Of a stretch of DNA of 64,000 bases, positions 42,139 through 51,503 are shown piece after piece. The position numbers and the translations under genes are program-made. Positions within the stretch are counted from its first letter, which is position 1, and each line of letters starts with the position of its first letter. This DNA is from Micrococcus flavus (GTDB lineage Bacteria > Actinomycetota > Actinomycetes > Actinomycetales > Micrococcaceae), in the NCBI RefSeq assembly GCF_014204815.1, contig NZ_JACHMC010000001.1:744001-808000 (forward strand). Direction: 5' to 3'. The notes under the pieces are model-generated. The model made no database searches. It was not told the origin of the DNA and worked only from the letters and a program-made list of their open reading frames with translations.

Positions 42139-43044
42139 ATGCCCCGCGAGACCCGTTCCCCTGCACCGTCCGACGTCATGGACAATCCCCGGGCCGAGCG
42201 TGTGCGCGCCGTCGCCGCCCTGGCGGGCCGGGCTGCCCGGCGTCGGTCCGGGACCTTCCTCGTGGAGGGCCCGCAGGGCTGCCGCGAGGCTCTTCGCGCC
42301 CATCTCGGGGAGGGGCCGGAGCGGGCCCGGCGGCAGTGGCGTCCCGGCCACGTCCTGACGCAGGTGTTCGTGGCCCCGGACCTGGCCCGGCGGAACCCGG
42401 AGCTGGGGGATCTCGTGGTCCGCGTCCACGGCCTCGAGGGAGAGGACCGGCTCCTTGTCCGCGAGGCCGTGGACGAGGTGCTGACGGCCATGACGGACGC
42501 GGTGACGGCCCAGGGGATCGTGGCGGTGGCGCGGATCCCCGAGCCGGTGCCGGCCGAGGAGCTCTGGCGGGACGTCCGGCTGGCCGCGGTGCTCTGCCGT
42601 GTCCAGGACCCCGGCAACGCGGGCACCGTCCTCCGGGCGGCGGACGCCGCCGGGGCGGACGCGGTGGTGCTCACGTCGGGGTCGGTGGATCCGTTCGGGC
42701 CGAAGGCGGTGCGCTCCACGGCGGGGTCCCTGTTCCACCTGCCCGTGCTGACCGGGGCGGAGGTCGGCCGCACCGCGGACGACGCGCGGGCGGCGGGACT
42801 GCAGGTCTGGGCGGCGGACGGCTACGGGACGGACCGCCTCGACCGACTGGCGGGGGACGTCGTCGGCGCCCCCACCGCCTGGCTCTTCGGCAACGAGGCC
42901 CAGGGCCTCGACGACACGGAGCTCGCCCTGGCGGACCGGCGCGTCGCGGTGCCGCTCTACGGGGCGGCGGAGTCCCTCAACGTGGCCACCGCCGCCACGG
43001 TGTGCCTCTACGCCTCGGCCATGGCCGCACCGCGACGGGGGTGA
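42139..43044 (+). CDS. TrmH/SpoU-family RNA 2'-O-methyltransferase
   Basis: A 301-residue SPOUT enzyme. An N-terminal substrate-binding domain (about 1-130; RRSGTFLVEGPQGCREAL) is followed by the SpoU domain with DPGNAGTVLRAADAAGADAV, AWLFGNEAQGLDD and AESLNVATAATVCLYA. It likely methylates a ribose of 23S rRNA; the exact site is not evident. The ATG at 42139 has GGGAGGACC before it. A gene of this type between rplT and pheS is common in Actinobacteria. Confidence 0.9.
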   Translation: MPRETRSPAPSDVMDNPRAERVRAVAALAGRAARRRSGTFLVEGPQGCREALRAHLGEGPERARRQWRPGHVLTQVFVAPDLARRNPELGDLVVRVHGLEGEDRLLVREAVDEVLTAMTDAVTAQGIVAVARIPEPVPAEELWRDVRLAAVLCRVQDPGNAGTVLRAADAAGADAVVLTSGSVDPFGPKAVRSTAGSLFHLPVLTGAEVGRTADDARAAGLQVWAADGYGTDRLDRLAGDVVGAPTAWLFGNEAQGLDDTELALADRRVAVPLYGAAESLNVATAATVCLYASAMAAPRRG

Positions 43045-43073
43045 CCCCGCACCCGACGGTGGGCGCACGCGAA

Positions 43074-43110
43074 AGGGGCGGGACATCGGGTGATCCGATG
43101 TCCCGCCCCT
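43074..43110. terminator. Hairpin between convergent methyltransferase and glsB genes
   Basis: A 16-bp perfect stem (43074-43089 with 43095-43110) with a five-base loop, plus a G-T pair inside. It stands alone in the 112-base gap and probably serves the methyltransferase gene and perhaps the leftward glsB gene. Confidence 0.8.
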
Positions 43111-43156
43111 CTGGCGTGCGGGTGGCCCCTCAAAGAGCCGGGCGCTGATCAGTCGA

Positions 43157-43426
43157 TCAGACGCGGGTGCCGCGGCGGCCGGCGATGGCCTGCCAGATGG
43201 CGGCCACGATGACGCCGCCGAGGATCGCGAAGATCCAGGTGGTCAGGGAGAAGAACTCCTGGTTGGGGTTGAAGCCCAGCAGCTGGCCGATCCAGCCGCC
43301 GAGGAGGGCGCCGAGGACGCCGGTGATGAGGGCGCCGAGCCAGCCGGAGCCCTGCTGGCCCGGGAGGATCAGACGGGCGATGGCACCGGCGATGAGGCCG
43401 AGGATGATCCAGGCGATGAAGCCCAT
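43157..43426 (-). CDS. GlsB/YeaQ/YmgE family small membrane protein
   Basis: An 89-residue protein with three hydrophobic helices. It starts MGFIAWIILGLIAGAIARLI, contains WLGALITGVLGALLGGWIG, and ends FAILGGVIVAAIWQAIAGRR, the transglycosylase-associated family signature. Family members are stress-induced inner-membrane proteins of unknown activity. The ATG has AAAGGAACTCC upstream. It is monocistronic between two hairpin or gap regions. Confidence 0.9.
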   Translation of the reverse strand: MGFIAWIILGLIAGAIARLILPGQQGSGWLGALITGVLGALLGGWIGQLLGFNPNQEFFSLTTWIFAILGGVIVAAIWQAIAGRRGTRV

Positions 43427-43518
43427 GGTGGAGTTCCTTTCGAGTGATGACAGGGTCGTTACTTGAACTTACCGGCCGGGCCTGGAGGGTGACAAGGGGG
43501 TTCCACGGGTGACGTCCG

Positions 43519-44748
43519 TCATGCGCGGCGGAGGAGCGCGACGGACAGCAGGACGCCCAGACCGGCGATCCCGGCGCCGAGCAGCGGGGGCGCCTGCAGG
43601 GACGCGCCGGCCCCGATGGCCGCCGCGCCGACCCAGGCGCCCATGGCATTGGCCATGTTGAGGGCCGAGTGGTTGAGCGCGCCGGAGAGCTGGGGCGCGC
43701 CGGGCGCGGCGTCCACCAGCAGCACCTGCAGGGCGGGAGCGATCCCCGATCCCGCGAGCGCCACCACGAGCATGCAGGTCAGCAGGGCGGGCCACCACGG
43801 CGCGGTCAGGCCGACGCCCAGGAGCCCCGCGCCACTCACCGCGAAGCTCAGGCGCAGCGTGGTCACGGGATCGCGGTCCGTGAGCGCGCCGCCCACGAGC
43901 GTGCCGATCACCATGCCGGTGCCGTAGAGCGCGAGCACGGCGGGCACCCAGCGCGCCTCGAGACCGGCCACGTCCGTCAGCAGCGGGGCGATGTACGTGT
44001 AGAGGGCGAACATCCCGGCGAAGCCGATCACTCCGATGGACACGGTGGCCCACAGGCGTCCCGAGGCCAGGCCGCGCAGTTCGCGGGCCACGGAGGAGCC
44101 CTCGGGTGCGGGGACCCGGGGCACGAGCAGCACGGTGGCCACGATGCAGGCCAGGGCGCAGCCGGCGACGATCACGAACATCCACCGCCATCCGGCGGTC
44201 TGGCCCAGGGCGGTGGCCGCGGGCACGCCGAGCACGTTGGCCACGGACAGGCCGGCCATGACCCACGCGACCGCCTGGCCCCTCCGGGCCGGGCCGGCCA
44301 GGTGGGCGGCCGCCAGGGCGGCCGCGGAGAAGTACGCGCCGTGGGGCAGGCCGGAGACGAACCGGGCGGCCATCATCGTCCCCAGCGTCGGGGCGAGCAG
44401 GGAGCCGGCGTGCCCCACGAGGAACAGCACCATCAGCAGGATGCTGGAGGTCCGGCGGTCCATGCGGGCCAGACCCGCGGCGAGCACGGGGGCGCCGACC
44501 ACCACGCCCAGGGCATACATGGAGATGAGGACGCCGCCGGCCTGCATGTCCACGCCGAGGTCCGCCACGGCCTCGGGCAGCAGGCCCATGATGGCGAACT
44601 CGGTGGTCCCGATCGCGAAGCTGCCGAGGGCCAGCGCGAGGATGGCCGGCAGCAGCCGCGCGTCGCGGCCGTCGGTCGACGGGGCGGCGCCGCCCAGGGG
44701 GGAGGCGGGCACGGGGCGGGGATTCCTGTGAGGACTCGGCTGGGGCAC
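43519..44748 (-). CDS. MFS transporter, DHA1 (drug/sugar efflux) family
   Basis: A 409-residue protein with twelve predicted membrane helices. The A-motif loop in the first half is GLARMDRRTS, and the early FAIGTTEFAIMGLLPEAVAD is characteristic of the AraJ/YdhP-like efflux subgroup. RFVSGLPHGAYFSAAALAAA lies in helix 4. It probably exports a small drug or sugar. The start is a GTG at 44748 because TAGGCT lies exactly six bases upstream (leaderless pattern). It is divergent from mutT. Confidence 0.85.
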   Translation of the reverse strand: MPQPSPHRNPRPVPASPLGGAAPSTDGRDARLLPAILALALGSFAIGTTEFAIMGLLPEAVADLGVDMQAGGVLISMYALGVVVGAPVLAAGLARMDRRTSSILLMVLFLVGHAGSLLAPTLGTMMAARFVSGLPHGAYFSAAALAAAHLAGPARRGQAVAWVMAGLSVANVLGVPAATALGQTAGWRWMFVIVAGCALACIVATVLLVPRVPAPEGSSVARELRGLASGRLWATVSIGVIGFAGMFALYTYIAPLLTDVAGLEARWVPAVLALYGTGMVIGTLVGGALTDRDPVTTLRLSFAVSGAGLLGVGLTAPWWPALLTCMLVVALAGSGIAPALQVLLVDAAPGAPQLSGALNHSALNMANAMGAWVGAAAIGAGASLQAPPLLGAGIAGLGVLLSVALLRRA

Positions 44749-44754
44749 CGCCCC

Positions 44755-44799
44755 AGCCTACGGAGCGCGGCGGGCTGCTCCCGCGCCGCTGACTAGGCT
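44755..44799. promoter_or_regulatory. Back-to-back leaderless promoters for the MFS gene and mutT
   Basis: Within a 57-base gap, TAGGCT reads leftwards at 44760-44755 (six bases before the MFS GTG) and TAGGCT reads rightwards at 44794-44799 (six bases before the mutT ATG). The two hexamers are identical and face away from each other with 34 bases between them. Confidence 0.6.
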
Positions 44800-44805
44800 G
44801 ACGGC

Positions 44806-45273
44806 ATGACCTCCGACACACCGGCCCCCCGTGCGCCCCGCCTCGTGGTGGGCGTCGCGCTCCTGGACGCCCCGGCCGGGCCGACGTCGCTGCTGACGGC
44901 TCGACGGTCCGCCCCCGCGGCCCTGGCCGGGCTGTGGGAGTTCCCCGGCGGGAAGGTGGAGCCGGGGGAGGAGCCGCGCGACGCGCTGATCCGCGAGGTG
45001 CGTGAGGAGCTCGGCGTGGCGGTGCGTCTGGGCGCCGAGGTGACCGCCGCGGACCCCGAGGGGTGGGTGCTGGCCAACGGCGCCCGGATGCGCGTGTTCT
45101 TCGGGGCACTGGAAGACCCGGATGCCGAGCCGCGACCGCTCCAGGACCACGACCTCCTGGCGTGGACGGCGCTCACCCCCGAGGACCTGCATGCCCTGCG
45201 GTGGATCCCGGCCGACCGGCCGATCGTGGACGCCCTCCTCGCCTTCTTGGCGACGGGACGCACCGGCCTCTGA
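44806..45273 (+). CDS. Nudix (deoxy)nucleoside triphosphate pyrophosphohydrolase, MutT-like
   Basis: A 155-residue enzyme. The Nudix box is at about residues 48-70, with GGKVEPGEEPRDAL followed by REVREELGV (catalytic Glu residues). It is preceded by AALAGLWEFPGG, as in MutT proteins that sanitise 8-oxo-dGTP. The C-terminal LRWIPADRPIVDALL is also typical. The ATG lies six bases after a TAGGCT hexamer. A short GCGGGAC/GTCCCGC hairpin (45274-45290) follows the stop. Confidence 0.9.
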   Translation: MTSDTPAPRAPRLVVGVALLDAPAGPTSLLTARRSAPAALAGLWEFPGGKVEPGEEPRDALIREVREELGVAVRLGAEVTAADPEGWVLANGARMRVFFGALEDPDAEPRPLQDHDLLAWTALTPEDLHALRWIPADRPIVDALLAFLATGRTGL

Positions 45274-45397
45274 GCGGGACGGTGTCCCGCGGGGCCGGGG
45301 GCGGCGGCGGACGGGCGGGCCGACCGGCGTGCCGGACCCCGTCTGCGCGACTCCGCCCCCGGCCGCGGGTTCTGCGCTTCCCATCGCAGGGCTCCAT

Positions 45398-45413
45398 TAG
45401 AACATGTGTTCGA
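45398..45413. promoter_or_regulatory. LexA-type SOS box upstream of pcp
   Basis: TAGAACATGTGTTCGA matches the actinobacterial LexA operator TCGAAC-N4-GTTCGA in 15 of 16 positions, counting the spacer as free, and has the perfect core GAAC-N4-GTTC. It lies 51 bases before the ATG of pcp, about 40 bases upstream of a TACCCT -10. The flanking region 45274-45397 has no gene and contains an inverted repeat GGCCGGGGGCGG (45293-45304) with CCGCCCCCGGCC (45353-45364). Confidence 0.7.
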
Positions 45414-45451
45414 ACCGTCGGCAATCGCCGCGGCCACCGTGTCGTCGTGCC

Positions 45452-45457
45452 TACCCT
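45452..45457 (+). promoter_or_regulatory. -10 hexamer TACCCT of a leaderless pcp transcript
   Basis: TACCCT followed by six bases and the ATG at 45464. Confidence 0.5.
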
Positions 45458-45463
45458 GGCCCC

Positions 45464-46111
45464 ATGACCGCATCCGCGCACGTGCTGCTCACGGGGTTCG
45501 AGCCCTTCGGCGGCGACCCCCACAATCCGTCGATCGTCGCCGCCCGCGACGCCGCCGTCCTGCTGGCGCGGCAGGGGGTGAAGGCCCGCGCCGTGGAGCT
45601 GCCGTGCACCTTCGCAGGGTCCGGGCCGGCCCTGCGCGCGGCCCTCGAGCAGGTGCGGCCGGAGGTGGTCGTCGCCGTCGGGCTCGCAGGCGGGACGGAG
45701 CGGGTGCGCCTCGAGCGCGTGGCGGTCAACCTGCAGGACGCCCGCATCCCGGACAACGCCGGAGCCCAGCCCGTGGACCGGCCCGTGCGCGCCGACGGGC
45801 CGGCGGCCCACGTCGCCACCCTGCCGGTCAAGCGGGCCCTCGCCCGGGCGCGGGCGGCCGGGGTGCCGGCCGAGCTGTCCCTGTCCGCCGGGACGTTCGT
45901 GTGCAACCACGTCATGTACGCGCTCCTGGACGCGCCCGGCGCCGCCCGCCGCGCCGGGTTCGTGCACGTCCCGTGGGACGAGGCGCACCGGCCGGACCCC
46001 GCGACGCCGTCGCTCCCGGCCGAGGCCCTCGCGCGGGCCGTGGCGGAGACGGCGCTCGCCGCCCTCGAGGACGGCCCCGACCTCGCCGTGCCCGGCGGCG
46101 CGCTCCACTGA
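45464..46111 (+). CDS. pcp: Pyroglutamyl-peptidase I
   Basis: A 215-residue cysteine peptidase beginning VLLTGFEPFGGDPHNPS. The catalytic triad is visible as Glu in ERVAVNLQDARIPDNAG, Cys in SAGTFVCNHVMYALLD and His in FVHVPWDEAH (the spacing matches family C15). It removes N-terminal pyroglutamate from peptides. The ATG at 45464 fits the TACCCT leaderless pattern. The upstream SOS box is unexpected for this enzyme. Its stop lies 19 bases from that of the convergent HExxH gene. Confidence 0.93.
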   Translation: MTASAHVLLTGFEPFGGDPHNPSIVAARDAAVLLARQGVKARAVELPCTFAGSGPALRAALEQVRPEVVVAVGLAGGTERVRLERVAVNLQDARIPDNAGAQPVDRPVRADGPAAHVATLPVKRALARARAAGVPAELSLSAGTFVCNHVMYALLDAPGAARRAGFVHVPWDEAHRPDPATPSLPAEALARAVAETALAALEDGPDLAVPGGALH

Positions 46112-46130
46112 CGCTCGACCGGCGGGTCCG

Positions 46131-46616
46131 TCACGTGGCCCCGCCCGCGCCCCGGGCGGCCTGGGCCGCGTCCCGGCGGTCACCGAGGGCGGCCCGCACG
46201 CGGCCCCGGCCGGGGCCGCGGCGCACGGCCCGCTGCACGTAGCCGCCGCGCACCAGCCCGGCCCCGCGCTCGAAGGGGTTGCGGGACGCGGGATCGCCGG
46301 TGCGCCACGTGGACCACGCGGCCGCCAGCCCGTACAGCGGCAGGAACGGCAGGCCCAGGCACAGGGCGTACTGCGCGGCGTGCGCGCCCTCGTGCCGCCA
46401 CAGCTCCTCGGTCACCTCGGGCCCCGGCCGGGTGAACACCACGTCGCCCACCGTGAACGCGGCCCCGCCCGGGAACGCATGCCGCCACCCCTCGGCCCGC
46501 ATCAGCCCATGGGGACCGGGGCGCAGGGGGCACCCCGCGACGACGGCGCCCGCCACCCCCAGCGGCGTGGACAGGTTCACGAGGTTCCACAGGCCCCGCG
46601 CCCGCGCGGCGCTCAC
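46131..46616 (-). CDS. Small HExxH-containing protein, possible membrane-associated metalloprotease
   Basis: A 161-residue protein starting at a GTG that overlaps the stop of the CHY gene (GTGA). An N-terminal hydrophobic stretch (about 9-30) is followed by AFPGGAAFTVGDVVFT, then TEELWRHEGAHAAQYALCLG with an HExxH motif at His75-His79. A second hydrophobic segment (about 85-102) follows, and then a basic C-terminus. The HExxH suggests zinc binding, and families with a similar HE-x-AHA-Q motif exist as uncharacterised proteins. No function known. The pairing with a CHY zinc-finger gene is notable. Confidence 0.65.
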   Translation of the reverse strand: MSAARARGLWNLVNLSTPLGVAGAVVAGCPLRPGPHGLMRAEGWRHAFPGGAAFTVGDVVFTRPGPEVTEELWRHEGAHAAQYALCLGLPFLPLYGLAAAWSTWRTGDPASRNPFERGAGLVRGGYVQRAVRRGPGRGRVRAALGDRRDAAQAARGAGGAT

Positions 46617-47011
46617 CGGGCGCCGTCCGAGGCGAAGTAGAGGTGGTCGTGCCGGGAGCATCCGGGGTTGAACCCGGTGCCGCACCGCGGGCACGCGGGT
46701 CGGTCCTCGGCCATGGCGGCCCGGTACTCGCGCACGGTCAGCTCCGCCCGGCAGGCGCCGCACAGCACGTGCGGGGTGTCGAAACCCGCCCGCGGCACGG
46801 GGACCGCGGGGTGGCCCGCGAGCGCGTCGTGGCAGTCGCGGCACGCCCAGTAGTGCTCGCAGCAGGCGAGCCGGAGGGCGACGACGTCGAGCGCGGTGTG
46901 CCAGTGGGCGCACCGGGTCTGCGGGTCCAGGTCGACGCCGCGCACGCGCAGACCGTCGGCGGCCGCGGCGCCCGACGGCCGAGGCGGGGGAGCGGAGGAG
47001 GGGGCCGTCAT
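46613..47011 (-). CDS. CHY-type zinc-finger protein
   Basis: A 132-residue protein. After a disordered N-terminus, VRGVDLDPQTRCAHWHT begins a CHY zinc finger; ACCEHYWACRDCH, VLCGACRAEL and CPRCGTGFNPGCSRHDHLYF supply further Cys/His pairs. CHY domains bind two or three zinc ions, and in bacteria their role is unknown. The ATG at 47011 lies seven bases after a TAGGCT hexamer (47024-47019). The next gene overlaps its stop. Confidence 0.85.
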   Translation of the reverse strand: MTAPSSAPPPRPSGAAAADGLRVRGVDLDPQTRCAHWHTALDVVALRLACCEHYWACRDCHDALAGHPAVPVPRAGFDTPHVLCGACRAELTVREYRAAMAEDRPACPRCGTGFNPGCSRHDHLYFASDGAR

Positions 47012-47018
47012 GCCGCAC

Positions 47019-47055
47019 AGCCTACGGATCCGGCGTCCACGCCGGACACTAGACT
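47019..47055. promoter_or_regulatory. Divergent promoters of the CHY-finger gene and pheS
   Basis: TAGGCT reads leftwards at 47024-47019, seven bases before the CHY ATG. TAGACT reads rightwards at 47050-47055 and would start a pheST mRNA with a leader of about 90 bases. No T-box or attenuator peptide is recognisable in that leader. Confidence 0.5.
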
Positions 47056-47148
47056 GGCCCGCAGGCCGCCGCACGTGCGGGTGAGCGCGCGCCGCGCGTC
47101 GCCCCGGTGCCGGCGGCGCCCGACGTCCCCCACCGTGAAGGTCGTTGA

Positions 47149-48228
<1,080 letters not shown>

Positions 48229-48235
48229 TCTTCCC

Positions 48236-50785
48236 GTGCGTATCCCGCTTGACTGGCTGCGCGAGTTCGCGCAGGTCCCGGCCGACGCCACCGCCGAGGA
48301 CGTCCTCGCCGACCTCGTGACGGTCGGCTTCGAGGAGGAGGACGTGCACCGTCCCGCGGACGGGCTCACGGGCCCGCTCGTCGTCGGCCAGGTGCTGTCC
48401 AAGGAGCCCGAGCCGCAGAAGAACGGCAAGACCATCAACTGGTGCCAGGTCCGCGTGGTGCCCGAGGGCGCCGAGCAGACGCTCACGGGCGAGGGCGTGG
48501 AGCCCTCCGGCGTGCAGGGCATCGTCTGCGGCGCGCAGAACTTCGAGGCCGGGGACAAGGTGGTCGTGTGCCTGCCCGGCGCCGTGCTGCCGGGCGACTT
48601 CCGGATCTCCCCGCGCAAGACCTACGGCCACGTGTCGGCCGGCATGATGGCCTCGATGCGCGAGCTCGGCCTCGGCGACGACCACGAGGGCATCATCGTG
48701 CTCTCCGACCTCGGCCTGGACGCGGAGGTCGGCACGGACGTGTTCGACCTCTTCGGGCTGCGCGAGCAGGCCGCCGAGGTCAACGTCACCCCGGACCGCT
48801 CGTACGGGTTCAGCATCCGCGGCATGGCCCGGGAGTACTCCCACGCCACCGGCACCGCGTTCACCGACCCGGCTGCCGGCGTCACCCCGCCCGCCGCGGA
48901 CGACGCCGGCCCGTCCGTCACGCTCGCGGACGAGGCCCCGATCTACGGGACTGACGGGTGCGACAGGTTCGTGGCACGCGTGGTGGAGGGCGTGGACCCG
49001 GCCGCGGCCACGCCGCCGTGGATGGCCGCGCGCCTGCGCCTGGCCGGCATCCGTCCGCACTCCCTGGCCGTGGACGTCTCCAACTACGTGATGTGGGAGC
49101 TCGGCCAGCCGCTGCACTTCTACGATGCGGACCGCCTGACCGGCGGGATCACGGTGCGCCGCGCCGCCGCGGGGGAGACCCTGCGCACCCTGGACGACAA
49201 GGAGCGCACCCTCGACCCCGAGGACCTCGTGATCGCGGACGAGTCCGGCGCGATCGGGCTGGCCGGCGTCATGGGCGGCGCCGCCACCGAGGTCTCCGAG
49301 ACCACCACGCGCGTGCTGATCGAGTCCGCGCACTTCGCCCCGGTGTCGATCGCCCGGACCCGGCGCCGCCACCGCCTGCCCTCCGAGGCCTCCAAGCGCA
49401 ACGAGCGCGGCGTGGACTGGGAGATCGCGGACGAGGCCGCCGAGCGCGCCGTGCAGCTGCTCACCGAGCTGGCCGGTGGCACCGCCGCCGCGGGCGTCAC
49501 CGACGTCGGCCGGCGACCCGAGCCGGTCGTCGTCGAGCTGGACCCGGAGTACCCCTCCCGGCGCATCGGCGTGGACTACCCGCGGGAGCGCGTCGTCGAG
49601 CTGCTCGAGATGCTCGGCGCGCAGGTCGAGGACGCCGGGGACGTGCTGCGGGTGACCGCGCCGTCGTGGCGGCACGACCTGCGCGTGCCGGAGGACCTCG
49701 TGGAGGAGGTCGCCCGCCTGGACGGCTTCGACCGCATCCCCTCGACCCTCCCCGTCGCCCCGCCCGGCCGCGGTCTGACCCGGGCGCAGGCCCAGCGCCG
49801 CCGCGTGGCGGACGTGCTGGCCGGCGGCGGCCTGACCGAGGTGCTGACCTACCCGTTCGTGTCCGAGGCCCAGAACCGGCTGTTCGGCTCCGCCACGGAG
49901 GCCGAGGGCGCGGCCCAGCGCATGGTGCGCCTGGCCAACCCCATCTCCTCCGAGTTCGGCTGGCTGCGGACCTCGCTGCTGCCGAACCTGCTGGAGGCCG
50001 TGCGGCGCAACGCCGCCCGCGGCTTCAAGGACGTGGCCCTGTACGAGGTCGGCGCCGTGTTCCTGCCGGGCGAGTCCCTCGGCTCGCCCTCGAACGAGCC
50101 GGTGGGCGTGCAGCCCTCGGCGGAGACCCTGGCCGCGCTGGACGCCGGCATCCCGGACCAGCCGCGCCACGTGGCCGGCGCCTTCGCCGGGCACGAGGCC
50201 GCCCCGGGCGCCGGGTTCGCCCCGCGCGCCTTCGACTGGCAGGACCCGATCGACGCGGCGCTCGCGGTCGGTCGCGCCGTGGGCGTGGAGCTCACGGTGT
50301 CCCAGGGCGCGCATCAGGCGTTCCACCCGGGCCGCACCGCGCAGCTGTCCCTGCTGGACGGCACCGCGGTGGGCGTGGCCGGCGAGCTGCTGCCCGCGTG
50401 GCTGGAGGACGCGGACATGCCCGCGCGCACGGGCGCCTTCGAGCTCGACCTCGACGCCGTGGTGGCCGCCTCGGCCGAGCGCGTGGTGGCCCGGCCGCTG
50501 TCCACGTACCCGGCCTCCACCCAGGACGTCGCGCTCGTGGTGGCGTCGGACGTGGTGGCCGGCGACGTCCGCGCCACCCTGGCCGAGGGCGCCGGGGACC
50601 TGCTCGAGGACGTCGCCCTGTTCGACGTCTACGAGGGGACCGGCGTGCCGGAGGGCCACAAGTCCCTCGCGTTCACGCTCCGCTTCCGCGCGCCGGACCG
50701 CACGCTCACCGCGGACGAGGCCTCCGAGGCCCGCTCGGCCGCCACCGCGCTCGCGGCCGAGCGCCACGGCGCGGTCCAGCGCTGA
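48236..50785 (+). CDS. pheT: Phenylalanine-tRNA ligase beta subunit
   Basis: An 849-residue subunit starting at GTG. The N-terminal B1 and tRNA-binding EMAP-like domains (1-160) are followed by B3/B4 (SRWKVTA-like core not present; RRRHRLPSEASKRNERGVDW is) and B5. The class II-like core (DVLAGGGLTEVLTYPFVSEA) and the C-terminal FDX-ACB domain (FDVYEGTGVPEGHKSLAFTL) complete it. The editing site in B3/B4 hydrolyses Tyr-tRNA-Phe. The full length is as expected. Confidence 0.97.
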   Translation: MRIPLDWLREFAQVPADATAEDVLADLVTVGFEEEDVHRPADGLTGPLVVGQVLSKEPEPQKNGKTINWCQVRVVPEGAEQTLTGEGVEPSGVQGIVCGAQNFEAGDKVVVCLPGAVLPGDFRISPRKTYGHVSAGMMASMRELGLGDDHEGIIVLSDLGLDAEVGTDVFDLFGLREQAAEVNVTPDRSYGFSIRGMAREYSHATGTAFTDPAAGVTPPAADDAGPSVTLADEAPIYGTDGCDRFVARVVEGVDPAAATPPWMAARLRLAGIRPHSLAVDVSNYVMWELGQPLHFYDADRLTGGITVRRAAAGETLRTLDDKERTLDPEDLVIADESGAIGLAGVMGGAATEVSETTTRVLIESAHFAPVSIARTRRRHRLPSEASKRNERGVDWEIADEAAERAVQLLTELAGGTAAAGVTDVGRRPEPVVVELDPEYPSRRIGVDYPRERVVELLEMLGAQVEDAGDVLRVTAPSWRHDLRVPEDLVEEVARLDGFDRIPSTLPVAPPGRGLTRAQAQRRRVADVLAGGGLTEVLTYPFVSEAQNRLFGSATEAEGAAQRMVRLANPISSEFGWLRTSLLPNLLEAVRRNAARGFKDVALYEVGAVFLPGESLGSPSNEPVGVQPSAETLAALDAGIPDQPRHVAGAFAGHEAAPGAGFAPRAFDWQDPIDAALAVGRAVGVELTVSQGAHQAFHPGRTAQLSLLDGTAVGVAGELLPAWLEDADMPARTGAFELDLDAVVAASAERVVARPLSTYPASTQDVALVVASDVVAGDVRATLAEGAGDLLEDVALFDVYEGTGVPEGHKSLAFTLRFRAPDRTLTADEASEARSAATALAAERHGAVQR

Positions 50786-50787
50786 GC

Positions 50788-51483
50788 ATGACCGCCCGCC
50801 CCGCGGCCGCCCTGCCGGGCGTGTGGGGCCTGACGACGGCCGTCCCCGCCTCTGCGGGGGCGGCCGTCGCCGTGTCCGGGGCCGGGAGCCCGGCGCGGCC
50901 GGACGACGCCGCCCTCCGGGAGCGGGTCCGGGCGGCCCTGTCCGCGGTGTGGGGCGAGGACCCCGGACCCCTCGGGCTGGCGCGGCGGTGCCCGGCGTGC
51001 GGCTCCGGGGAGCACGGCGCCCCGCGGCTCACCGGCCTGCCCGCGGGGCGGCGGGTCCTGGTGTCCCTGTCCGGTGTGGCCGACGACGACGGCGCGCCCC
51101 TGCGGGTGGCCGCCTGGTGGACGCCGGGCCCCGCCCCGGCGCCGCCGGGCTCGGGCCTCGGCCTCGACCTCGAGCGCATCGACGCCCCCGCCCTCGCCGC
51201 CCCGGACGGCCTGGGAGGGGTCGGCTTCTCCACCGCCGAGCGGACGTGGCTCGCCGGCCTCGCACCGGCCGACCGGCCCGCCGCGCGGGCGCGGCTGTGG
51301 ACCCGCAAGGAGGCCCTGGTCAAGGCCGCGGGGACGGGCTTCACGGGCGATCCGGCGGACGTGCCGGCGCTCTCGCCGGGGCCGGGGGACGCCGTCGTCG
51401 ACCTGGGTCAGGAGCTCCTCCGGGCCGCGGGGCTGCCGCCGGCCGTGCGCGGGGCGCTCGCCCTGCGCGTCCCGACCCGCTGA
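50788..51483 (+). CDS. Sfp-type 4'-phosphopantetheinyl transferase
   Basis: A 231-residue enzyme. The central motif GLGLDLERID supplies Mg-binding Asp127 and Glu129, and ARLWTRKEALVKAAGTGF (Trp171, Lys174, Glu175) is the second Sfp motif. The N-terminal RRCPACGSGEHGAPRL resembles the pantetheine-contact region of other actinobacterial members. It would load the 4'-phosphopantetheine arm onto carrier proteins. The obvious partner is the thiolation domain of the NRPS at 52847-56923, read convergently on the other side of the M1 gene. The ATG is 2 bases after pheT. Confidence 0.88.
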   Translation: MTARPAAALPGVWGLTTAVPASAGAAVAVSGAGSPARPDDAALRERVRAALSAVWGEDPGPLGLARRCPACGSGEHGAPRLTGLPAGRRVLVSLSGVADDDGAPLRVAAWWTPGPAPAPPGSGLGLDLERIDAPALAAPDGLGGVGFSTAERTWLAGLAPADRPAARARLWTRKEALVKAAGTGFTGDPADVPALSPGPGDAVVDLGQELLRAAGLPPAVRGALALRVPTR

Positions 51484-51503
51484 GCCCGGCCGGCGCTCCG
51501 TGC

